Assembly: GCA_043811105.1 (NCBI GenBank)
Contig: JBDRNK010000070.1
Span: 1 to 8,578 of the forward strand
Source of the DNA: CAZDDW01 sp043811105
GTDB lineage: Bacteria; Patescibacteriota; Patescibacteriia; UBA9934; CAZDDW01
Length of the DNA: 8,578 bases
Direction: 5' to 3'
Below the pieces are notes generated by a model, which worked only from the letters and a program-made list of their open reading frames with translations, was not told the DNA's origin and made no database searches. The number at the start of each line of letters is the position of its first letter. Position 1 is the first letter of the stretch. Positions 1 to 5,570 of this stretch are shown piece by piece. Position numbers and translations under genes: made by a program.

Positions 1-1155
1 GAAAAAGTAGCTGCAGCCGTGCATGAGTGTGGGCGCATGGATATTAAGGTTTTGCCTCCGGATATTAATGAATCATTGAAAACGTTTACTTATATTGATG
101 ATCAGACTATTCGTTTTGGGTTGTTAGTGATTAAGAATTTGGGATCTGAAGTTATTGAATCAGTAATTGAAGAACGAAAGACCAATGGACCGTTTGTTGA
201 TTTAGCTGATTTTGCTGGCCGGGTTTCACATCGAGCTTTTAATAAAAAGTCTTTGGAAGCCATGATCAAGGCCGGAGCTTTGGATCGATTTGGAAATCGA
301 AATATGCTGTTGCAGAATGCAGATCAAATTTTAAATTATAATCGCGAGGTGGTTCGTGAAAAGGAACAGAATCAGACTTCGTTATTTGATCTGTCTCCGA
401 ATTTAGAAAAGACCAAGTTGCGTTTGAAAGAATATCCTCGCGCCCCGAAAAATGAGTATCTGGCTTGGGAAAAAGAATTTCTTGGATTGTATATTACCAA
501 TCACCCCTTTGCTGATCAGGCCAAGAAGCTTGAAGGTCAGGTGATTACCTGTGATCAAGTTGATGGGCAAGAGGTTAATAAGTTTGTTCGAGTCGCTGGT
601 ATGATTTCAACAGCAAAACGAATCACTACTAAAAAAGGCGATCCAATGGCTTTTGTAACTTTACAGGATATGACTGAGTCAGTTGAGTTGATTGTTTTTC
701 CTCGAACCATGAAAGAGTTCGATCATTTATTGTTTGATGGCAACACGATTTTAGTTTCAGCCAAAGTTAATGAACGAGAAGGAGATAAAAGTTTGATTGC
801 CAATAGTATTATTCAAACGACTGATGATGAAATTGATCAAATAGTGGAAATGTTAAAAAAAGATATTTGGATTCCTAATGATAAGCAAGCGACTGCATCG
901 CCAGAACCGTCACGGCCGATGGAGCCGACGGTAAGTGGTGGAATTTCGGTCAAGTTACGTGGGAAGCCTTCTCAAGAAATGGTAGCTGAACTTCGAGATT
1001 TGTTTCAATCAAATCCTGGCCGTGAACGAATTTATTTTTTGGTCGAGTCTGCCGGTAGTTTTCGTCGGATTGAGACTGATTATACTGTTGATAAAACCCC
1101 GAATTTAATTGAGACCTTGCAAAATATCGTCGGCCACGAGAATGTCGAAGCGTAA
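1..1155 (+). CDS. dnaE: DNA polymerase III alpha subunit, C-terminal part (partial at window start)
   Basis: This is the 3' end of the replicative polymerase gene; frame 1 is open from the first base and ends at TAA 1153-1155, so the true start lies upstream. Seen in sequence (residues counted from base 1): the segment EVLPPDINES-like (VLPPDINES, about 17-25), then IRFGLLVIKNLG (about 37-48) and NKKSLEAMIKAGALD (about 81-95), which match the helix-hairpin-helix region behind the DnaE fingers. EKEFLGLYITNHP (about 157-169) is the usual DnaE segment ahead of the OB fold. The OB-fold (about 195-270, VRVAGMIS...DMTESVELIVFP...) binds template single strand in known DnaE proteins. A Pro/Ser-rich linker precedes a C-terminal domain (about 315-384) of the type that contacts tau/clamp. 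The catalytic PHP and palm domains are outside the window. DnaE1-type rather than PolC, judged from the domain order. High confidence in the family. Confidence 0.95.
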   Translation, partial: EKVAAAVHECGRMDIKVLPPDINESLKTFTYIDDQTIRFGLLVIKNLGSEVIESVIEERKTNGPFVDLADFAGRVSHRAFNKKSLEAMIKAGALDRFGNRNMLLQNADQILNYNREVVREKEQNQTSLFDLSPNLEKTKLRLKEYPRAPKNEYLAWEKEFLGLYITNHPFADQAKKLEGQVITCDQVDGQEVNKFVRVAGMISTAKRITTKKGDPMAFVTLQDMTESVELIVFPRTMKEFDHLLFDGNTILVSAKVNEREGDKSLIANSIIQTTDDEIDQIVEMLKKDIWIPNDKQATASPEPSRPMEPTVSGGISVKLRGKPSQEMVAELRDLFQSNPGRERIYFLVESAGSFRRIETDYTVDKTPNLIETLQNIVGHENVEA

Positions 1156-1164
1156 CGGGACCGA

Positions 1165-1178
1165 CACGCGTAAGCGTG
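1165..1178 (+). other. Small GTAA-tetraloop hairpin after dnaE
   Basis: CACGC (1165-1169) pairs perfectly with GCGTG (1174-1178) around a GTAA loop, a GNRA-type tetraloop. It starts 10 bases after the dnaE stop and has no T tract, so it is not an intrinsic terminator by itself. It could protect the 3' end of the transcript or mean nothing. Confidence 0.4.
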
Positions 1179-1201
1179 CCAAATTCGATTCGAAATGTAG
1201 C

Positions 1202-1228
1202 GGAACCCTTTAGGGTTCCATTTTGTTT
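1202..1228 (+). terminator. Intrinsic terminator of dnaE
   Basis: GGAACCC (1202-1208) and GGGTTCC (1213-1219) form a perfect 7-bp stem with a TTTA loop, followed by the T-rich tail ATTTTGTTT. It lies 46 bases after the dnaE stop and ends transcription before the next promoter. Confidence 0.8.
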
Positions 1229-1286
1229 GGCCAGCCACGGAAGACTCATTTGTTCCAGAGTTATTCTTTTTTCTTGAGCACATTTA

Positions 1287-1309
1287 TGGTATGATATTAA
1301 AGATATAAT
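1287..1309 (+). promoter_or_regulatory. Probable promoter -10 elements for the membrane-protein gene
   Basis: Two -10 candidates are visible. TGGTATGAT at 1287-1295 is an extended -10 (TGn plus TATGAT), predicted to start RNA near 1302. A perfect TATAAT at 1304-1309 would start RNA near 1316, only about 3 bases before ATG 1319, giving an almost leaderless message. Neither has a convincing -35 at 17 bp; TTGAGC at 1274-1279 is too close to the first and too far from the second. The promoter location is fairly safe, but the choice between them is not. Confidence 0.5.
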
Positions 1310-1318
1310 GTGGATAAT

Positions 1319-2638
1319 ATGACGCCAACAAAGAAAACAACATCAAAAAAACCAGCTGCTAAAAAACCGCCAAAAAAGAAAGTAGCGCCTGTGAAAAAAA
1401 CCAAAGCAAAACCGGCGAAGCCGGGCCAGGCTTCGTCTGGGAAAGATGCTGAGATTCTTGAGGTTATCGAAGAGATTTACCAGGAGCCGGAATCAAAGAA
1501 AAAAATTGAGCCATCAATGAAGTTGTATCGCAATATTGCTATTGGTTTTATTTTGGTTACTTTATTAATGTTGGCTATTGTGATTATTTTGAGTACGGTT
1601 AGAGCAACGATTAATATTTACTCCAACGTTGAAACTATCAGTACCGATTTTATTGCTGATATTGTTAAAGACACACAGCTTGAAGGTGAGATTCCGGGCA
1701 GGGTGGTTGAGATTGTATTGGATGAAACCAGAGAATTTATTGTTGGTCAAGACGGAGCCACGGCAGTTCCAGCCAAGGCCGGAGGCATGGTCACGGTCTT
1801 TAATACCTCGAACCGTCAACAACCGCTAGTGGCCACAACCAGACTGCAGACCGCAGACGGTGTACTTTTCCGCATCGACCAAGGAGTGGTTGTTCCAGCA
1901 AATGGTACGGTTGAAGCTGTTGTTCATGCTGATGAGGAAGGTACAGATGGGGAAATTGGTCCAAGTACATTTACTATTCCAGGATTGAACTCAACTCGAC
2001 AACAAGAAGTTTATGCTGAAAGTGCTGATTCAATGACAGGTGGTCTTGAATATATTAAATTAGTTAGTGAAGAAGACCTGCTGGCTGCTGAGACTGAGAT
2101 TAGAGAATCATTAATTGCCACAGCCCAAGAATCGCTACGAGCTAAAGTTCCTGAGTCATATATTGGAGAAACGTTTTTTGAGGATTTGATTGATCAAGCA
2201 ACCAGTGTTCAAGCTGGAGATGAGGCTGATAGTTATACTATTTCAATAAGCATGCGTTTAATCGGAGTTTTTTATGATCAGCAATCATTGCTAACTCTAG
2301 CCGAGGCAAAACTTTATGAAGGTCTGGAAAAGGGTTACCAAATGTTTAGAGTTAATCGTGATGAAATCAAGGTTGAGGTTGAACGATATGATTTGGAATA
2401 TGAGATCGCAAATGTTCACGTTACTTTAGAGGGGTCAACCATGGTTTCACCAACCAGCAGCCTGCTCGATAAAGATAATTTAGTTGGTTTGAGTTCACAG
2501 GATTTAATCGATTATTTAATCAACTCCGGTATTGCCATTAATGTCGACGTTCAATTTTTTCCATTCTGGATTCGTAAAGTGCCACAGTTAAAAGATCATA
2601 TAGAAATAAAGATCCAAACTCCAGATTTTGTTGAATAA
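1319..2638 (+). CDS. Single-pass membrane protein with Lys-rich cytoplasmic tail and baseplate-J-like domain
   Basis: 439 aa from ATG 1319. An in-frame GTG at 1310 would add three residues, but it abuts TATAAT and neither start has a good ribosome site. Seen: residues 1-43 are a basic, low-complexity Lys/Ala/Pro/Thr tail; then a short acidic stretch; then a hydrophobic helix at about 72-94 (IAIGFILVTLLMLAIVIIL); then about 345 residues without further membrane spans. By the positive-inside rule the tail is cytoplasmic and the large part external. Residues about 142-242 contain QPLVATTRLQTADGVLFR, VVVPANGTVEAVVHADEEG and GPSTFTIPGL, a pattern I recognise from CPR proteins annotated as baseplate J/gp47-like. 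There are no phage tail genes nearby, so a cell-envelope role is more likely than a phage one. The exact function is unknown. Confident in topology, moderate on the domain name. Confidence 0.7.
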   Translation: MTPTKKTTSKKPAAKKPPKKKVAPVKKTKAKPAKPGQASSGKDAEILEVIEEIYQEPESKKKIEPSMKLYRNIAIGFILVTLLMLAIVIILSTVRATINIYSNVETISTDFIADIVKDTQLEGEIPGRVVEIVLDETREFIVGQDGATAVPAKAGGMVTVFNTSNRQQPLVATTRLQTADGVLFRIDQGVVVPANGTVEAVVHADEEGTDGEIGPSTFTIPGLNSTRQQEVYAESADSMTGGLEYIKLVSEEDLLAAETEIRESLIATAQESLRAKVPESYIGETFFEDLIDQATSVQAGDEADSYTISISMRLIGVFYDQQSLLTLAEAKLYEGLEKGYQMFRVNRDEIKVEVERYDLEYEIANVHVTLEGSTMVSPTSSLLDKDNLVGLSSQDLIDYLINSGIAINVDVQFFPFWIRKVPQLKDHIEIKIQTPDFVE

Positions 2639-2643
2639 GAGGA

Positions 2644-2672
2644 TTGACACCCATAGGGCGTCCTGTTATCAT
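2644..2672 (+). promoter_or_regulatory. Promoter of the thrS T-box leader
   Basis: A consensus TTGACA (2644-2649), 17-bp spacer and TATCAT (2667-2672), with TGT just before it making an extended -10. It lies five bases after the stop of the upstream gene, and RNA would start near 2679, at the foot of the T-box Stem I. It is the best-looking promoter of the window. Confidence 0.8.
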
Positions 2673-2678
2673 ATTTAA

Positions 2679-2911
2679 GTCCTGCAGTGAAAGGGAACAT
2701 GTTTGTACGAAACGAACTTACAGAGACTTTGAACCATGGCTGAAAGTTCAAAGATTTACGTCGCATAAAATACCACCCCTGGAGCAGCGCTTAATCGAGC
2801 GATATTGATTGTAAGTAAGAGGTTTGTTCAGGAAAAATCTGACCAAACAATTCGGGTGGAACCGCCTCATAATCGGGGCCCCGAAACTTCACGTTTAGCG
2901 TGAGGTTTTTT
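2679..2911 (+). ncRNA. T-box riboswitch (threonine, transcription-attenuation type) upstream of thrS
   Basis: T-box leaders sense uncharged tRNA: the specifier codon pairs with the anticodon and the T-box bulge pairs with the free NCCA end, which stabilises an antiterminator. Seen in order: Stem I base CTGC (2682-2685)/GCAG (2784-2787) with TGA and GGA placed as in a kink-turn; AGAGA bulge (2722-2726); an 8-bp distal helix CTTTGAAC (2727-2734)/GTTCAAAG (2746-2753) closing a TGGCTGAAA-type loop; specifier ACC (2772-2774, Thr) followed by the expected purine; a hairpin CGCT/AGCG (2788-2801); Stem III (2823-2831/2839-2847); T-box core GGGTGGAACCGC (2854-2865). The antiterminator is A1 TTCGGG (2851-2856)/CCCGAA (2880-2885), 7-nt bulge TGGAACC and A2 GCCTC (2864-2868)/GGGGC (2875-2879). 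The ACC codon predicts recognition of tRNA-Thr(GGU), fitting the downstream gene. Confidence 0.93.
2884..2911 (+). terminator. T-box-controlled intrinsic terminator
   Basis: AAACTTCACG (2884-2893) pairs with CGTGAGGTTT (2899-2908) through one G-U pair, around a TTTAG loop, and runs into a T6 tract (2906-2911). It is the attenuator of the leader. It shares only about two bases (2884-2885) with the antiterminator's A1 helix, a smaller overlap than usual. Confidence 0.85.
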
Positions 2912-2939
2912 AATAAGAAACTAATAAGGGTAAACAAAT

Positions 2940-4724
2940 ATGTCGGATAGTAAACTAGAAGCCATGCGTCACTCTTGTGAACATGTGTTAACAATGGCTA
3001 TGTTGCGTTTGTGGCCAGGAAAAGTAAAGGCAGCCATGGGACCGGCTACTGAAGAAGGTTTTTATTTTGATTTTGACTCGGATGAAAAAATTTCTGAGGA
3101 CGACTTTGGAAAAATCGAAAAAGAAATGGCTAAAATTATTCAAGAAGATTTGCAAATCATTAAAGATGAGATGACTGCTGATGATGCCAGTGAGTTTTTC
3201 AGTAATAATACTTACAAAGGTAATGAATATAAACATGAATGGATTGATGATATTAAGGCTCGAAATGAAAAGGTGAGTGTTTATTGGATGGGTGAGAAAG
3301 GAGAGGATATACCAAGGACTTTTGTGGATATTTGTTCTGGTCCACATGTAGATTCGACTGGCCAGATAGGTCCGTTTAAGTTACTCAAAATTGCTGGAGC
3401 CTATTGGCATGGAGATGAAAAGAATAAAATGTTGACTCGTATTTATGGTACTGCTTTTAATACACAGCAGGAATTGGATGATTATTTAATGAAGCTTGAG
3501 GAAGCTAAAAAACGTGACCATCGCAAGATTGGAAAAGAACAAGAATTATTTATTCTTGATCCGGAGGTCGGTCTTGGTTTACCGATCTGGCTTCCTAAGG
3601 GGGCAACTATATGGCGGGTGATTGAAGATTATTGGTATAAAGAACATCTGAAACACGGTTATGAATTGGTTCGGTCACCACACATTGGGAACATCGATTT
3701 ATGGAATACATCAGGACATACACAATTTTATAAGGACGACATGTATCAACCGATTGAAGTTGATGACGAGAGATATTTGCTAAAACCAATGAATTGTCCT
3801 TTCCACGTTAAATTATACAAATCGCATCAGCATTCGTATCGAGAATTACCAATACGATGGGCCGAGTGTGCCACTGTTTATCGTTATGAAAAATCGGGTC
3901 AGCTTTCTGGTTTATCTCGCGTCCGAGGCTTTACTCAAGACGATGCACATATTATTTGTCGCAAAGATCAGGTTAAAGAAGAGCTCTCAAAGGTAGTTGA
4001 GTTTATTAAAGAATATTTCAATAAGTTCGGTTTAAACGAATATAAAGTTTATCTTTCTTTGCGTGATCCGGAGAATAAAGAAAAGTATGCCGGAGACGAC
4101 CCTGGTTGGGAATTTACTCAAGGTGTTCTAAAGGAAATTGCAGAAGAATCAGGTATGGAATATGAAACTGAAGAAGGAGAAGCGGCTTTTTATGGCCCAA
4201 AGCTTGATTTTAAAGTTAAAGATGTTCTTGGACGTGAGTGGCAATGTCCGACTTTACAGTTTGATTTTAATTTGCCTGAACGTTTTGACATGACTTATGT
4301 AAACGAAAAAGGTGAAGAAGAGCGTCCATATATGTTACATCGAACAATTATGGGGTCATTTGAAAGGTTTATGGCCGTTTTAATTGAACATTATGCCGGA
4401 ATTTGGCCGTTGTGGTTGGCACCGGTGCAGTTACGCTTGATTAGTGTCGGTGAAAAGCATATTGAGTTTTCCAATCAGCTTGCCGAGGAACTTAGGGTTG
4501 AAGGTGTTCGGGTTGAAGTTGATGCTTCTGATGAAACAGTCGGTAACAAGATCCGCAAGAGTGCAAAGGAAAAAATTCCTTGGACGATTGTTCTTGGTGA
4601 TAAAGAGGTTGGAGGTGAATCTTTCAAAGTTCGTGTTTTTGGCCAGGAAGATGAGTTGGTGACCACTCGAGAGGGGTTGGTGGATCGTTTATTGTCAGAA
4701 TCCGAGCCTTGTAGAATAAAATAA
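2940..4724 (+). CDS. thrS: Threonine--tRNA ligase lacking the TGS domain
   Basis: Charges tRNA-Thr with threonine in the cytoplasm (class II synthetase). 594 aa, against about 640 in E. coli. The editing motif begins at residue 11, so the N-terminal TGS domain is absent; the upstream sequence is the T-box leader, not missed coding sequence. Seen: editing-site pairs H11xxxH15 (HSCEH) and C132xxxH136 (CSGPH); motif 1 region about 215-250; zinc ligands expected at C286 (MNCPFH), H337 (DDAH) and H467 (HRTIMGSFERF); motif 2 YRYEKSG...RVRGFTQDDAH at about 314-337; motif 3 in HRTIMGSFERF; anticodon-binding domain from about 490 to the end (DETVGNKIRKS). Start ATG 2940 is preceded by a weak AAGGG (2926-2930). 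It is a single-gene unit controlled by the T-box and ends in TAA just before the period-8 repeat. Confidence 0.97.
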   Translation: MSDSKLEAMRHSCEHVLTMAMLRLWPGKVKAAMGPATEEGFYFDFDSDEKISEDDFGKIEKEMAKIIQEDLQIIKDEMTADDASEFFSNNTYKGNEYKHEWIDDIKARNEKVSVYWMGEKGEDIPRTFVDICSGPHVDSTGQIGPFKLLKIAGAYWHGDEKNKMLTRIYGTAFNTQQELDDYLMKLEEAKKRDHRKIGKEQELFILDPEVGLGLPIWLPKGATIWRVIEDYWYKEHLKHGYELVRSPHIGNIDLWNTSGHTQFYKDDMYQPIEVDDERYLLKPMNCPFHVKLYKSHQHSYRELPIRWAECATVYRYEKSGQLSGLSRVRGFTQDDAHIICRKDQVKEELSKVVEFIKEYFNKFGLNEYKVYLSLRDPENKEKYAGDDPGWEFTQGVLKEIAEESGMEYETEEGEAAFYGPKLDFKVKDVLGREWQCPTLQFDFNLPERFDMTYVNEKGEEERPYMLHRTIMGSFERFMAVLIEHYAGIWPLWLAPVQLRLISVGEKHIEFSNQLAEELRVEGVRVEVDASDETVGNKIRKSAKEKIPWTIVLGDKEVGGESFKVRVFGQEDELVTTREGLVDRLLSESEPCRIK

Positions 4725-4762
4725 GAAAGTAAGAAACTAAGAAACTAATAAACTAAGAAAAT
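4723..4762 (+). repeat. Imperfect period-8 tandem repeat (about 5 units)
   Basis: Starting inside the thrS stop codon, five 8-base units follow: AAGAAAGT (4723), AAGAAACT (4731), AAGAAACT (4739), AATAAACT (4747), AAGAAAAT (4755). Units differ at one or two bases. The last units form the left arm of the terminator hairpin, and the right arm carries their complements. Slipped-strand duplication is the likely origin. Confidence 0.75.
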
Positions 4763-4797
4763 AAGCACTGTGCTTATTTTCTTAGTTTCTTATTTTT
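4750..4797. terminator. Bidirectional terminator between convergent thrS and the 231-aa gene
   Basis: A 19-base arm (4750-4768, ending in AAGCAC) is perfectly complementary to 4770-4788 (starting GTGCTT), centred on base 4769. On the plus strand, downstream of the arm, CTTATTTTTT gives a T tract; on the minus strand the T-rich complement of the repeat follows. It sits between the thrS stop (4724) and the stop of the convergent gene (4797), so it can serve both. Because of the period-8 repeat the right arm can also pair in other registers. Confidence 0.8.
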
Positions 4798-5492
4798 TAT
4801 CTCTCCACCAGTCGATCGTAAGCCTTAACCATCTGATTATACATTTTCATTTGTGTTGCCTCAGGTTTCTTAAACCAACTTTTTATTCGTCCAAAAATTC
4901 CGGATGGTTCGGTTGGAACTGAGGAAGCTTTAACAAAATCGTTCCAGGAAAAGTTAATTTGATCAGAGATTTCGGAAAAGCGCCTCTGCAATGTGTCTAA
5001 ACGTGCACTGCTAACACTGAGTTCTTTAGAGATTTTCTGAATTTCTACAGTAGCCTTTAATTTGGTACGACCAGAAGATTGTTCAGCCCTAGCTTTTGCC
5101 TCTTGAGTAGCCATGGCAACAGCTTCTTCAGGGGAGACTTCTGTTGATTTTTGCTTTTTTGCGCGCTGTAATTCAGAAAAGGAAATTATATTATCTTTAA
5201 ACTTTTCAACGTTACCTGATTGTTCAGCTTGATTTAGTTTGTTTAAATATGTTCGATCGCGCATTAAAACACCAAGTCTAACTGCCGGTTTTGGGTTCTT
5301 CATGGCCAGATCAATAAAGTGGTTTTTGTGATGTTTCATATCAGCTAACCAACGTTTCTTTGCCAGTTCAGTTAAACGCATTTTTGACAGTGTACTTTCT
5401 AAAGCAATATCAAAATATTGTTCCAGCTTTTGTTTTTCAGAGTTTTCAGATAAATTATTTGGTGCTTGTCTTTCTCTTGCTTGTTGTTTCAT
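4797..5492 (-). CDS. Unrecognised basic helical protein (231 aa), paralogue of the neighbouring 346-aa protein
   Basis: I do not recognise this family. 231 aa, predicted mostly alpha-helical and soluble, with no signal peptide or clear membrane span. By hand count it has about 43 Lys/Arg and 29 Asp/Glu (net about +14). The N-terminal block at about 22-65 (LEQYFDIALESTL...RWLADMK) and the C-terminal block at about 178-207 (INFSWNDFVKAS...PSGIFGRIKSWF) line up with the protein encoded at 5571-6611. The segment between (about 110-170) is a Lys/Glu/Ala-rich probable coiled coil. Start ATG at 5492 has no Shine-Dalgarno and a leader predicted at about 17 nt. It has its own promoter after the terminator of the upstream gene and converges on thrS. 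TAA stop. The gene is credible from its length, its paralogue, and the flanking promoter and terminator. Confidence 0.8.
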   Translation of the reverse strand: MKQQARERQAPNNLSENSEKQKLEQYFDIALESTLSKMRLTELAKKRWLADMKHHKNHFIDLAMKNPKPAVRLGVLMRDRTYLNKLNQAEQSGNVEKFKDNIISFSELQRAKKQKSTEVSPEEAVAMATQEAKARAEQSSGRTKLKATVEIQKISKELSVSSARLDTLQRRFSEISDQINFSWNDFVKASSVPTEPSGIFGRIKSWFKKPEATQMKMYNQMVKAYDRLVER

Positions 5493-5502
5493 AGTATTGG
5501 TT

Positions 5503-5522
5503 TTACAATGAATTCATTGTAA
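5503..5522. promoter_or_regulatory. Perfect 20-bp palindrome over the -10/start region (candidate operator)
   Basis: Each half is TTACAATGAA; bases 5503-5522 are an exact inverted repeat with no spacer. It covers the -10 hexamer (5516-5521, read on minus) and the predicted RNA start (near 5509) of the 231-aa gene. A dimeric repressor bound here would block the promoter. The palindrome itself is certain; operator function is inference. Confidence 0.5.
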
Positions 5523-5544
5523 TTAAAAAAATACACGGAGTCAA
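5516..5544 (-). promoter_or_regulatory. Promoter of the 231-aa gene, -35 inside the upstream terminator loop
   Basis: Reading the minus strand: TTGACT (-35, plus coordinates 5539-5544), a 17-bp spacer, then TACAAT (-10, 5516-5521). The -35 covers bases in and next to the loop of the terminator that ends the 346-aa gene; the spacer is that terminator's right arm and T tract. Predicted RNA start is near 5509. Confidence 0.65.
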
Positions 5545-5563
5545 CTGACCCCGTGTATTTTTA
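5521..5563 (-). terminator. Intrinsic terminator of the 346-aa gene
   Basis: On the minus strand, AAAAATACACGG (complement of 5551-5562) pairs with CCGTGTATTTTT (complement of 5527-5538), a perfect 12-bp stem, followed by more T and then AATT. Inside, GTC/GAC adds three pairs beyond one A-C mismatch. It begins about 8 bases after the TAA of the 346-aa gene. Confidence 0.85.
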
Positions 5564-5570
5564 ATTTCTA

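Noticed and set aside
950..1283. Minus-strand open frames over the dnaE end and its terminator
   Set aside because: They overlap conserved DnaE coding and the terminator hairpin, and show no start signals or family resemblance.
1319..2638. Prophage tail (baseplate) gene cluster
   Set aside because: Only one gene resembles baseplate J; it has a membrane anchor and no phage genes flank it.
2644..2911. Small protein-coding gene or leader peptide between the membrane-protein gene and thrS
   Set aside because: The stretch is fully explained by a promoter and T-box leader; the open frame on the minus strand here has no coding support.
2988..3347. 119-codon minus-strand open frame inside thrS
   Set aside because: It lies antisense to strongly conserved ThrRS coding sequence and has low-complexity Ile/Phe/Ser content typical of an antisense shadow; no promoter or ribosome site.
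4723..4797. Possible CRISPR-like array
   Set aside because: Units are 8 bp, contiguous and without spacers; it is a simple tandem repeat plus terminator.
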